This document shows, piece after piece, positions 16,651 through 25,352 of a DNA stretch of 64,000 nucleotides (its first letter is position 1; the number at the start of each line of letters is the position of its first letter). Origin of the DNA: UBA5072 sp963822145. Its GTDB lineage: Bacteria; Bacteroidota; Bacteroidia; Bacteroidales; UBA10428. A model generated the notes under the pieces. It was not told where the DNA came from. It was given only the letters and a program-made list of their open reading frames with translations, and did not search any database. The position numbers and the translations under genes are program-made. The DNA is taken from assembly GCA_963822145.1 (NCBI GenBank), contig CAWGGG010000004.1, forward strand, positions 1,240,001 through 1,304,000, written 5' to 3'.

Positions 16651-19401
16651 TTAATATGCTTCAAATGAGGATAAATTTCTATCTAGTTCAGAATTTGCTC
16701 TTGACTCAGCTTTCATAATTCTTTTCCAATGGATAAAGAAATAAACTGAACTTATACATAGCCAAATCAAGTAACAATAAATTAATATATTACTAATTTT
16801 TAATATGAATGTTTCCGTTTTGTGTAGCAAATAGAGAAGGCAGCCTAAGAACAAAATTAGAATGTAATATAGATTAAAATTAAAGGGAAAGAAGAATCCA
16901 AGGGGCATAATCTTTTTACTGACTTTCGCAAGCTTACTTTCATTCCAATTATTTACACCATAAAATGCATAAACAAGTGAACTTCCAATTATGGCAATTT
17001 TGTTAAATTCAGAAGTGGTTATTAGTTTCATAAACCCTAAGATATAAATCGCTGTAAATCCTCCTGCCAAAAATAATAGAATAGAGTTAAACTGTCGGGT
17101 CAATATTTTATAGGTAATGGGATAAACTAAATAGGGATAACGTCTGGAGCCAGAAATATACATTATAATGTGTATTATTGATAATAAAAGAAAAAATACT
17201 AACTGCAAATTATGACTATTAAAAAATAGTAGCGAATACATACACACTGAAATAATCCAAAAGAAAAGAGATTTTTTATTTATATTCCATGATAGTCCAT
17301 TAACAAAGGTTTTCAGAATTTCTTTAGAATCATATATTTTTTCTTTTGTACTTAAAAAAAACGAGATTATAATAGTCGGCATCATGCTTTCTCTATAATA
17401 GGGATATTCGCGGTGAACTCTCCTTTTTGGTTCTGTAACTTCTTTAATAAATTGCTTATAATTAGATATACAGGGAACTAATTCACATATGACAGGTAGT
17501 TCATTATGTCTATGTCTAGGTCGCTGAATTGTAGTATTAATGATTTCTTTAAGTAAGAGTCGTGATAAATGTTCTTTTTTTCGTTTATTTAAAGAAGGTA
17601 GCAAATTTATTAGTTGATTAAATCTATCAGAGGTAATCCTTTTCGCAAGTAAATCAGCTGCTTTTATACTCGCAGAATCTTCACCATCTTGTATCCATGA
17701 AACCAAAAGATTTTCAAAGCTTGAACTTAAATAGCCCGCTTCACTTAAACATATTTGCCAAACCTCAGGATGTTTAGCGAGCATATTATTGGCTGATTCA
17801 GTACCAGCCATCCCTAGTGATAAGCCGACAATTGAGGATACCTCATCATTTGAAGTAAGTCTTTTTTCAAGTTCAGAATAGAGTCTTAGTTCAATACTAT
17901 CTCTAATCTTTCTTAAAAGTGGAATCAATGATCCTTTTATATCAGGATTTTTTTTGTCTATATTGTCTAGACACACCTGAGCAGCTTTATTTTGCATTTC
18001 AATTGAAGGTGTAGGACATTCAGCAACCGCTGCAACTGCTAATATTGGGTCACTATTAAAAAAATGTACTAATACTTCTGATGGATCTTTTTGTTGGGCA
18101 ATAAAAAGCAAAATTGCTTCTCTCCACCATGTAATAGGCTTTAGTTCAGATATATCCTTTATTTGAATCTGAATTACTATCTCTTTAGATGCAAAAAACT
18201 CCTGTAAACCAAATTGTGCGAAAAACAAATTACCTCCATCCTTAAGCAGAATACCTGTTTTAATTGTTATACTGTTAATAATATTTTCTGCTTCCTCTCG
18301 TCTATAACCAAAAGTCGGTAATAATTTGCTTATAAAATCACATGCAACATTTAATGGAATCTCAGAAATATTATTTTTATGCATATGAAAGGAAAGGCTA
18401 GTTAAGATTCTATCATAAACATTCCTATATGGATCAGGCGAATGTCCCTGAGCCATGGCCCAATCAATAACCAACCATCTTGCCATTGTCTGTAAATACT
18501 CATACCTTTCTTCTGGAATACCGAGGTTTGCTTCTGTATAATGCATTAAGCCACCAACAAGTAATAGTGGTGACCTAGTCAGTTCCATTATTCTCGGTGA
18601 AGTAGCCAAATCCCTAAAAAACGTATCACTAGATTTACTTTTGGGATATTCTATAGGCCATTTATTAGCGAAACGTTTAATTTGTTCATCAGATAAAGGC
18701 CTTACCTCGAATATTGACTTAATATTTAAAGGTATATCGCGATATGCCTCCTTTCTGCAAGTTACTATTAAGCTTCCGCAATTATTAAAATAATTTGAAT
18801 AAAAAATATTTATTTCATCGCATATTCTCTTACGTAAATGAGGCCTTATCTCATCAAGACCATCTAGAATTACTAATGAATGATTTAATAGATTCTTTTT
18901 TAATGTTTCACTTGGATTAGTGAAACCGAATTGCTTCATCTTTCCAATAATATGCTCAATTATTGGTTCACTTCCACCATAATCTTTTAATCTAATGAAA
19001 AATGGCAAATTATTATGGCTACGATTCAAATGCTTAATTATTTGCTTTTTGGCAGTAGTTGACTTGCCAGCTCCTGGTCCTCCAAGAAGAACATATGAAT
19101 CGGGTATATCAGGTGTATCAATTCTATCACTAGTCATAAGATCACTCACAGCCAAATCCAAATCTACATATACATCATTTAGAGAAAATCCCTTTCGCTT
19201 CCCGACAACTATGAGTGTATTACATTCTTCAACTAAATATTTTTTGTATTTCTTAATTGCTGTCTTGTTCTTAAAGAATAGTAGAATCGTTTTAAATACT
19301 CCTAACCATTTTAATAGTAAAATAAATATTACACTAGCGATTAGACTATAAAAAATTGCCATGTAATCCCAATCTTTTATTAAAGGAATAAAGGTTATCA
19401 T
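16651..19401 (-). CDS. Membrane NACHT-domain STAND NTPase, candidate defence protein
   Basis: A 916-residue protein. One N-terminal transmembrane helix lies at about 14-40. The NACHT core has Walker A GGPGAGKST (107-115), Walker B VILDGLDE (177-184) and sensor-like SLIVTCRKEAYRD (210-222), followed by the helical TRSPLLLVGGLMHY element. A helical region (about 300-640), without an obvious known repeat, follows. The C-terminal ~260 residues hold about seven hydrophobic helices. Bacterial NACHT proteins are known phage sensors; here the multispan C-terminus could be a membrane-acting effector or an anchor. It stands alone next to a restriction locus inside an island. AT-rich relative to the chromosome and entirely open. 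The defence role is an inference. Confidence 0.8.
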   Translation of the reverse strand: MITFIPLIKDWDYMAIFYSLIASVIFILLLKWLGVFKTILLFFKNKTAIKKYKKYLVEECNTLIVVGKRKGFSLNDVYVDLDLAVSDLMTSDRIDTPDIPDSYVLLGGPGAGKSTTAKKQIIKHLNRSHNNLPFFIRLKDYGGSEPIIEHIIGKMKQFGFTNPSETLKKNLLNHSLVILDGLDEIRPHLRKRICDEINIFYSNYFNNCGSLIVTCRKEAYRDIPLNIKSIFEVRPLSDEQIKRFANKWPIEYPKSKSSDTFFRDLATSPRIMELTRSPLLLVGGLMHYTEANLGIPEERYEYLQTMARWLVIDWAMAQGHSPDPYRNVYDRILTSLSFHMHKNNISEIPLNVACDFISKLLPTFGYRREEAENIINSITIKTGILLKDGGNLFFAQFGLQEFFASKEIVIQIQIKDISELKPITWWREAILLFIAQQKDPSEVLVHFFNSDPILAVAAVAECPTPSIEMQNKAAQVCLDNIDKKNPDIKGSLIPLLRKIRDSIELRLYSELEKRLTSNDEVSSIVGLSLGMAGTESANNMLAKHPEVWQICLSEAGYLSSSFENLLVSWIQDGEDSASIKAADLLAKRITSDRFNQLINLLPSLNKRKKEHLSRLLLKEIINTTIQRPRHRHNELPVICELVPCISNYKQFIKEVTEPKRRVHREYPYYRESMMPTIIISFFLSTKEKIYDSKEILKTFVNGLSWNINKKSLFFWIISVCMYSLLFFNSHNLQLVFFLLLSIIHIIMYISGSRRYPYLVYPITYKILTRQFNSILLFLAGGFTAIYILGFMKLITTSEFNKIAIIGSSLVYAFYGVNNWNESKLAKVSKKIMPLGFFFPFNFNLYYILILFLGCLLYLLHKTETFILKISNILIYCYLIWLCISSVYFFIHWKRIMKAESRANSELDRNLSSFEAY

Positions 19402-19945
19402 ATGTAATAAATATTAAAAGTGATACTTGATTTTTTTTCAAAATAGCTGCCAACTAATGTTTAACCGCAATGCGTCTAAATTCCATTTATCTAATTTAAC
19501 CATACTTAATCTATCACAAGGTGATTAGGCACCGAAGTAATATGCTAAAATTTTAGTTAGGCTAAATATAAGAAAAAATGTCCTATCAATTCAATTGAGT
19601 GGAGGTATCTGGGGATGAGGTCTTAATTATCATATAACCGGGGAGCGATCAAGAAAGCGATTCAAATTTGCGAAACCCATACCGTCGTACATTGTGTTGA
19701 TATACAATATACTAAGCAGTGAATAATGGAAAATGAATTTTACCTACCCGTATGCCGAGGTGATAGCCATTGGCATCATTAGTTTAATCAGCACTGTAAG
19801 TGACTGGCATATAACCCACTAAAGTTAGACTATCTAGTATATTATAAGAAAAGATATTTTTTATTTTCTGGCAAGTTATAATATACGAAACTCTTCGTAG
19901 TACGTCGAATTACATATTGAAGTTTAATCAAATTCATTGTACAAA
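19402..19945. other. Gene-poor stretch between the NACHT gene and the integrase
   Basis: About 540 AT-rich bases with no convincing gene. The only hint is a 29-codon plus-strand frame at 19733-19822 (MNFTYPYAEVIAIGIISLIS at its start), hydrophobic and possibly a gene fragment. No tRNA or strong hairpin was seen. It is likely remnant sequence. Confidence 0.5.
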
Positions 19946-21267
19946 TTAAACAACCCTCAATTTACTTTGCTTCTGAAAATATCCCATCAATATTTTAGCG
20001 TGTTCATCAGGAGTTACTTTGATATAAGTTAAAAATGCTCTTTCTGTTCGGTGTCCTGTTATTGCCATAATTGTTATACTTGGGATGCCAGCTTTAAACA
20101 TATTAGTAGCGAATGAACGTCGAGCGCAATGGGTGGTTAATAGTTCATATTTGAGTTTTTGCACTTGTACCTTCAATCCTGCCTTAGTCTTACTGGTTTC
20201 TGTTTTCACTTTCAGAATGTCAAGTTTTTGGCCTAATTCCTTCAAATAAGCGTTCATGTTAACATTACTTATGTCCGGTGGCAAACTGTTAGGCTGGTCT
20301 GAATATTTACTCATTATAGCTTTTACTTGCCAATGAATCGGTATAACAACTCTTTCACCTGTCTTTTGGGTTGTAATATGAATAAATTCACCCTGTATAT
20401 CCTTTCTTTGATACTGGTAAAGTCTGAAAAGCGCAAACCCGTCCAGCAACCCACCAAAAACAAATCCCGTACACGTTCTAACCTATGGTTATCTGTTAGG
20501 TCTAAATCATATATAGCCTGAAGTTCCTGTTCATTAAGGTAAATAGTGTCGGCCTCCTCCCTTAACACCTTAAACCTTTTATAAAATGTGAATTTATTAA
20601 CGTCCTTTTCAGGGCTTGCAGCTTCATTCAGAATCCTTTTTAGGTTCTTAATATGCTTGCCGATATTGTTTTGAGTAAACCCATACTTCTTTACCTCATT
20701 TCCCTCCTCGTCCTTGATAGTTTGCTTAGTTTCAAGGTACTTTACAAAGTCTGAATAGAATTCTGAATCCATTGTATCAAAATCAACTCGCCTATTATTA
20801 TCCTTTGCGAAGTCTTTCAGGCAGGTTAAGGTTTGCTGATAACTGAATGATATATCACTTCTGGAATCTTGTCTTCTTTCGGTGTTTAGTCTTTGTCGGG
20901 TTTCATTAATAAAATGCTCGGTAAATTCGAACAGATTGCTGGGTATAGTCTTCTTTTGCCCTCTTATTCCCGTTTCAAGCAGTTTTTTATACTCAGCCGG
21001 GCTTGGTTCCTGGTGGTTGTTTTCATTCAAATATCGCCGAAAAATGTCCTTTGCGTCAATTTCCATATTGTCCAGACGTAGATTAAACTCAGGGTGTTCC
21101 GGAAATGACCCTGATTGTTTTGCACGTTGTTCTTCTTTATCCCAAAATTTCGGGTTAATTGATTCCCTGGTATAAAAAACAACTCTTTTATTTGAATATC
21201 TAATAATCAGATTAATAGGAGTATCCTTTTTTGATTTAGGACTCTTTAAGTTGAAATTTGTTTTCAT
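19946..21267 (-). pseudogene. Tyrosine recombinase (phage-type integrase), one frameshift
   Basis: The N-terminal frame (from 21267) has the Bacteroidetes integrase layout: an Arm-type domain (PINLIIRYSNKRVVFYTRES), a SAM-like core-binding domain and the first catalytic residue in GCWTGLRFSDF. The reading then shifts by one base near 20400-20412 (CAAAGAAAGG) into the frame ending at 19946, which holds KTGERVVIPIH, HCARRSFATN (His-x-x-Arg) and TGHRTERAFLTYIKV (His and nucleophile Tyr). All catalytic residues exist, so a single indel separates it from a working enzyme. It reads inward from attR and presumably inserted the island at tRNA-Asp. Confidence 0.88.
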
Positions 21268-21311
21268 GGCATTGATTTTAAGATCATAGTAAATATAGCC
21301 ATTAGTTCAAT

Positions 21312-21332
21312 ATGGTGTCGGTTATGGTGTCG
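21312..21332 (+). repeat. Paired atggtgtcg motif near attR
   Basis: Copies of atggtgtcg start at 21312 and 21324, 12 nt apart, in the same orientation and spacing as the pair at 1229-1249. The pair lies between the integrase start and attR. Candidate arm-type integrase sites. Confidence 0.5.
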
Positions 21333-21459
21333 TTTTTTATTAACTATTTTGAATTATTTCTAATTATTTTTTACTTGCTTTGATTCTAAAACCTCCATTA
21401 TATAAAGCTTTTTAACATGAAACCCTTTGTTATTAAATATACTAAGAAATGTAGGTAGC

Positions 21460-21476
21460 AGTCCCGTCGTGACCGC
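21460..21476 (+). other. attR core: copy of the tRNA-Asp 3' end
   Basis: An exact copy of the 17 nt at 1157-1173 (AGTCCCGTCGTGACCGC). Only the tRNA end is present, with no upstream cloverleaf, as expected for the displaced copy at the far end of an integrated element. Confidence 0.85.
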
Positions 21477-21487
21477 TAAAGTTGATG

Positions 21488-21516
21488 AAGCCTGAAGATC
21501 ACTTCAGGCTTTTTTC
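21488..21516 (+). terminator. Rho-independent terminator beyond attR (probably the original tRNA terminator)
   Basis: AAGCCTGAAG (21488-21497) pairs with CTTCAGGCTT (about 21502-21511), followed by a T run. Before the insertion it would have lain just after tRNA-Asp. A diverged copy follows the lipoprotein gene (22800-22826). Confidence 0.75.
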
Positions 21517-21535
21517 ATTTATTCATACGACGGGG

Positions 21536-21554
21536 CGAGAAGTTCATCCCGCCG
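21536..21554 (+). repeat. 19-nt direct repeat, left copy
   Basis: CGAGAAGTTCATCCCGCCG is identical to 22842-22860. Each copy follows an AAGCCTG-type terminator at a similar distance, so about 60-67 bp are duplicated on either side of the lipoprotein gene. A degenerate tRNA-end sequence (tcccgtcataaccg) lies at 21577-21590. Confidence 0.7.
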
Positions 21555-21708
21555 GAATGAAAATGAAGGCAGGAAATCCCGTCATAACCGTAATAGAAGC
21601 GATTTAATCCCTTTTGGCTCAGCAAAAACGCACCTGACTTGGGTTTTTAAATGTGTAACTTGGAATAATAGTTTATCTGCAGTAATTTTATTCTTAGATT
21701 AAACAATC

Positions 21709-22731
21709 ATGAAAGTAATTAACATTAATTTCCTAAAACACTTATCTATCCTTTGTTTTCTGGTTCTGACAGTATATGCCTGTGAAAAACCGGAACCGCA
21801 GATTGCAATTGAAACCGGAAGCATTATTGATATAAGCTATTCCAATGTTACCGTTACAGGCAATATCATTGATATCGGTGAAGGAATAGAAAATTACGGA
21901 CATATTGCAGCCACTGACAGCGCTTTCACGGTTAATGTGAAAAAATCAACTTTGTACCATCCATTCGAAACAGGAGTATATTCATCCACGATTTACGGAC
22001 TTACACCGAATACATTATATTATGTGCGCGCTTATGCAACCTTTTCAACGGATACGGTTTATGGAAAATGGGTTGACTTTACCACTATTCAGCAGGAAAC
22101 CGGAACTTTTACGGATAGCCGTGACGGACAAGAATATGGTTGGGCAACTATTGGCCTCCAGCAATGGATGACTGAGAATCTGGCCTATTTGCCTGCTGTC
22201 AGCCCGTCATCTGAAGGGTCATATCATTCACCCTGTTATTATGTTTATGGATATGAAGGTACTTCCCTAACCTCAGCAAAAGCTGAAAGCAATTACTCAA
22301 CCTACGGGGTATTGTATAACTGGCCGGCGGCTATGGACGGGGCAAGCAGCAGTAGCAGCAATCCAAGTGGTGTGCAGGGGGTATGCCCGAGTGGCTGGCA
22401 TTTGCCGAGCGATGCTGAATGGGCGGAGTTAACTCTTTTTATAGGTGGTGAACGTGTTGCAGGCGGCAGATTAAAGGAATCCGGATATGATCATTTCTGG
22501 TTCCCCAATACCGATGCAACCAATGAACAAGGGTTCACCGCGCTTCCGGGCGGTTACCGCAAAGACGGTGGTACGTTCATTAGAATTGGGCAGGTCGGTG
22601 TTTGGTGGTCGGCTACGGAGGTTTATATGGGGAGTGCTGAGACCGTGAGCATGGGCTACCTGGGTGCAGCGGTAAACCCTTATTTTCACGTCAATGAGGT
22701 TGGGATTAGTGTCCGGTGCGTTAAGGATTGA
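21709..22731 (+). CDS. FISUMP-domain lipoprotein
   Basis: A 340-residue protein with a lipoprotein signal (LCFLVLTVYAC, lipid-modified Cys at about 25). Residues about 30-130 form an Fn3/Ig-like domain (GLTPNTLYYVRAYATFSTDT). The C-terminal two thirds are a FISUMP domain: FTDSRDGQEYGWATIGLQQW, VCPSGWHLPSDAEWAEL, GFTALPGGYR, WWSAT and closing VRCVKD. It is probably anchored to the outer membrane, facing out. It is the only gene between the two 19-nt repeats, so it may be cassette cargo. The island's 5062-6426 gene carries the same domain with a different N-terminus. Confidence 0.87.
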   Translation: MKVININFLKHLSILCFLVLTVYACEKPEPQIAIETGSIIDISYSNVTVTGNIIDIGEGIENYGHIAATDSAFTVNVKKSTLYHPFETGVYSSTIYGLTPNTLYYVRAYATFSTDTVYGKWVDFTTIQQETGTFTDSRDGQEYGWATIGLQQWMTENLAYLPAVSPSSEGSYHSPCYYVYGYEGTSLTSAKAESNYSTYGVLYNWPAAMDGASSSSSNPSGVQGVCPSGWHLPSDAEWAELTLFIGGERVAGGRLKESGYDHFWFPNTDATNEQGFTALPGGYRKDGGTFIRIGQVGVWWSATEVYMGSAETVSMGYLGAAVNPYFHVNEVGISVRCVKD

Positions 22732-22799
22732 TTTATTTGGTAATTTGCTTGAATTTAAATTCCAATAATAGAAAACCCTTCGGACCGCAACAATATTTA

Positions 22800-22826
22800 A
22801 AGCCTGGAATTGTTCCGGGCTTTTTC
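22800..22826 (+). terminator. Terminator of the FISUMP lipoprotein gene
   Basis: AAGCCTGGAA (22800-22809) pairs with TTCCGGGCTT (22813-22822), followed by T's. It is a diverged duplicate of the terminator at 21488-21516. Confidence 0.75.
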
Positions 22827-22841
22827 AGTTTTAATATGGGA

Positions 22842-22860
22842 CGAGAAGTTCATCCCGCCG
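22842..22860 (+). repeat. 19-nt direct repeat, right copy
   Basis: Identical to 21536-21554. Directly after it the sequence reads as a degenerate tRNA-Asp end (tcccgccgtgacca, 22853-22866). Confidence 0.7.
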
Positions 22861-22917
22861 TGACCACAGAATAGGCAGGTCAGCCCCTGTTGATCTTTAG
22901 ATTGACGCGGTTTTTTT
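22853..22917 (+). other. Relic of a tRNA-Asp end plus its terminator
   Basis: TCCCGCCGTGACCA (22853-22866) matches the tRNA end TCCCGTCGTGACCG with two changes. It is followed by cagcccctgttgatcttt and agattgacgcgg plus a T run, which parallel the taacccctgttag...attaacggggg and T run after the intact tRNA (1187-1222). It looks like the end of an older insertion. Confidence 0.45.
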
Positions 22918-22931
22918 TATGTGATATTGAA

Positions 22932-22963
22932 TTTCCGGTATTCGCTATAAAATATTAGTTTTG
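22932..22963 (+). promoter_or_regulatory. Promoter of the MMPL transporter gene
   Basis: TTTC (22932-22935), a 20-nt gap and TAGTTTTG (22956-22963) give a good match to the Bacteroidetes -33/-7 pattern, 53 nt before the ATG at 23017. Confidence 0.5.
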
Positions 22964-23016
22964 AGGAAAAATTTATATCAAATAATTTTCGCGATTAAAC
23001 TGCAAAAATAAGCCGG

Positions 23017-25290
23017 ATGGAAAACATGTTCAAAACGGTATTGAAGATCAGATGGCTGATCATTTTCATGGTGGTAGGCATTACTGTCTATTTAGCCTAC
23101 CAGATTCCAAAAATCAGGATTAATTCGGATGTGATCAGTTCATTGCCTGATAACGATCCTGATGCGGTGCTGATAAAAAAGATAGGGGCTCAGTTTGGCG
23201 GGAACAGGATGGGGATGATCATTCTGGAATCTGATAATATATACACACCCGAAGTGCTTGCCCATGTCAGGCAGATTTCCGATACGGTGTCTCGTATTGA
23301 AGGCATCTCATCGGTAACCAGTCTGACCAACATGATGGATATCAAAGCGGGTGAATTTGGAATGGAGATTGGTCAATTGATAGATGAGAATAATCATCCG
23401 GAATCACTTGAAGATTTTAACGCACTGAAAAAAAGGCTGTTATCTAAGGACATGTATAGAGGATCCGTTGTTTCAGAGGATGGAACAGCTACAATTATTT
23501 TGTTTACCCTTTTTGATGATGCCGATATACAATCAGTAGCCAATGCAGTGAAAGACAAAACCGAATCGCTCCATCTGCCTGAACGAATGTATTATGCCGG
23601 ATCACCCATGATGATCACCTCCATCGCTCATCTGATCTCGGCAGACCTGACCCGGTTGCTTCCCGTCGCCTTCCTTTTGATAGCCCTTGTCCTTTTTCTG
23701 GGCTTCCGTTCATTCAGGGGGTTGATACTGCCTTTGCTTACCGCGATTATTGCTATCATCTGGGTCCTCGGAATTATGTCGCTTACTGGATCGGAGATGA
23801 GCATGGTTTCCAACAATATACCCATTGTTTTACTGGCAGTTGGCACTGCCTATGCCATCCATGTGCTGAACCGGATAGACCAGGTGAAGGGGAAGCTCGA
23901 TCGGGCTATCATAGTTGCCCTCACCTATGTTACTATTCCTGTCATTCTGGCTGCACTGACTACTATTGCCGGTTTTATCTCTTTCCTATTCGGTTCTTAT
24001 CTTACCATGATCATGGATTTTGGATTATATACGGCACTGGGAACATTTTTCGCCCTGGTTCTTTCTTTGTTTTTTGTTCCAGCAATAATTTCGGTTTTCT
24101 CATGGAAAAATATAAACAAAACGCGTGAAGACAGGAAAGGCAAGGCTTATTTATCCATTTATTTCCTGGATCCGATCCAGAAACTTTTATTTAAACATAC
24201 TAAAGCCATCCTGGTAATCTGGATCCTACTGACTGTTATCAGCATAGGGGGTATTTTTCTTATTAAAAGGAATGTTGACATCAGGAATTATTTCAAAAAG
24301 GATAACCCGACCCGGGTTGCTGAAGATATCATGAACAGGAAATTTGGGGGGACAAAACCTGTTTTTGTATTGTTTAAAGGCGATATCCAAAGCCCGGAAC
24401 TGCTGAACACCATGCTCAGGGCTGAGGAATACATGAAACAGGATCCGGGTGTCGTTACCACCCAATCGGTTGCTGATCTTATTGTTGAATTAAATGCTGC
24501 TCTGGGTGAGGGTAAGAAAATTCCTGATGAAAAGGATAAAATCGAACAATTATGGTTTTTACTCGATGGAAACGAGATGATGCAGAAGTTTGTATCAGAA
24601 GATCAAAATGAAGCCATTATCATCTCAAAGTTTCAATCTACCGAGAATAAAGATAAGCAAGCATTCGGAGCTTATATGGAAAAGTTCATCGAAGAAAACT
24701 CAACAGCAGCCTGTACCATTGAAATAACCGGAATGCCCTTTATTGATGTCACCATGGATAGAAGTTTGATTTACAGTCAGGCTGGTAGTCTGGCTATAGC
24801 CCTTATTTTTGTTATCATTATTGTAGGCGCTATTTTGCGTTCTTTTATCGCAGGTATCTATGCAGCCATACCGATCATTTCGGCAATCATTATCCTTTTC
24901 GGGATCATGGGTTATGCCGGCATTCCGCTGAATATAGTTACCGTACTGGTTGCCAGTATTGCCGTTGGGATTGGCATTGATTATTCGATACACGTCATCA
25001 CGCATTTTAATGATTCCATAAAAAAGGGCGCTTCGATCGCCCAGGCATTGAAAGATACGATCGGGATCAGCGGGAAAGCAATAATCATTAATGTTAGTTC
25101 AGTTTCAGTGGGATTTCTTGTACTGCTCTTCTCCGAAATGGTCCCGCTGCAATATTTTGGATTGCTGATATTCCTGAGCATGGTTGCCTCAGGTCTGGCT
25201 GCCTTAACATTCCTGCCAGTGATCCTGATACTTGCCCACCGGCGAGATAAAGTTATTCAAACCCGCGTAAAAAGTAAAAATCAGTCTTAA
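23017..25290 (+). CDS. MMPL/RND-superfamily transporter
   Basis: A 757-residue inner-membrane protein with the duplicated RND layout. Each half has one N-terminal helix, a periplasmic domain and a bundle of five helices (first near residues 205-350, second near 595-740). Conserved features include LAVGTAYAIHVLNR in the first bundle and AVGIGIDYSIHVITHFN in the second. This is the hydrophobe/amphiphile-type (MmpL, HpnN-like) family, driven by proton flow; the substrate is probably a lipid or lipoprotein. The gene 62 bp downstream encodes a LolA-like periplasmic protein, a recurrent pairing that suggests lipid or lipoprotein movement to the outer membrane. Confidence 0.88.
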   Translation: MENMFKTVLKIRWLIIFMVVGITVYLAYQIPKIRINSDVISSLPDNDPDAVLIKKIGAQFGGNRMGMIILESDNIYTPEVLAHVRQISDTVSRIEGISSVTSLTNMMDIKAGEFGMEIGQLIDENNHPESLEDFNALKKRLLSKDMYRGSVVSEDGTATIILFTLFDDADIQSVANAVKDKTESLHLPERMYYAGSPMMITSIAHLISADLTRLLPVAFLLIALVLFLGFRSFRGLILPLLTAIIAIIWVLGIMSLTGSEMSMVSNNIPIVLLAVGTAYAIHVLNRIDQVKGKLDRAIIVALTYVTIPVILAALTTIAGFISFLFGSYLTMIMDFGLYTALGTFFALVLSLFFVPAIISVFSWKNINKTREDRKGKAYLSIYFLDPIQKLLFKHTKAILVIWILLTVISIGGIFLIKRNVDIRNYFKKDNPTRVAEDIMNRKFGGTKPVFVLFKGDIQSPELLNTMLRAEEYMKQDPGVVTTQSVADLIVELNAALGEGKKIPDEKDKIEQLWFLLDGNEMMQKFVSEDQNEAIIISKFQSTENKDKQAFGAYMEKFIEENSTAACTIEITGMPFIDVTMDRSLIYSQAGSLAIALIFVIIIVGAILRSFIAGIYAAIPIISAIIILFGIMGYAGIPLNIVTVLVASIAVGIGIDYSIHVITHFNDSIKKGASIAQALKDTIGISGKAIIINVSSVSVGFLVLLFSEMVPLQYFGLLIFLSMVASGLAALTFLPVILILAHRRDKVIQTRVKSKNQS

Positions 25291-25352
25291 CAAAATTGTA
25301 ATACAGGTGTTCCTTAAGAAAATACTGAAATAGAGCATTAAACAATCAACTA

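Larger units (their letters stand above)
1174..21476. mobile_element. tRNA-Asp genomic island (integrative element, probably composite and decaying)
   Basis: About 20.3 kb bounded by the 17-nt tRNA-Asp direct repeat. Paired atggtgtcg motifs lie just inside each end (1229-1249 and 21312-21332). The contents are typical of mobile elements: excisionase-like HTH and VirE/primase-like replication genes at the left, secreted cargo, a type I restriction locus, a NACHT NTPase and a tyrosine integrase at the right. No conjugation (tra) or clear relaxase gene is visible, so it is at most mobilisable. Frameshifts in the integrase, hsdR, hsdS and the DUF4268 gene suggest it is no longer mobile, unless these are sequencing errors. 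Confidence 0.82.

Noticed and set aside
20395..20415. Programmed frameshift in the integrase
   Set aside because: No slippery heptamer or downstream stem was seen, and integrases of this kind are not known to need one.
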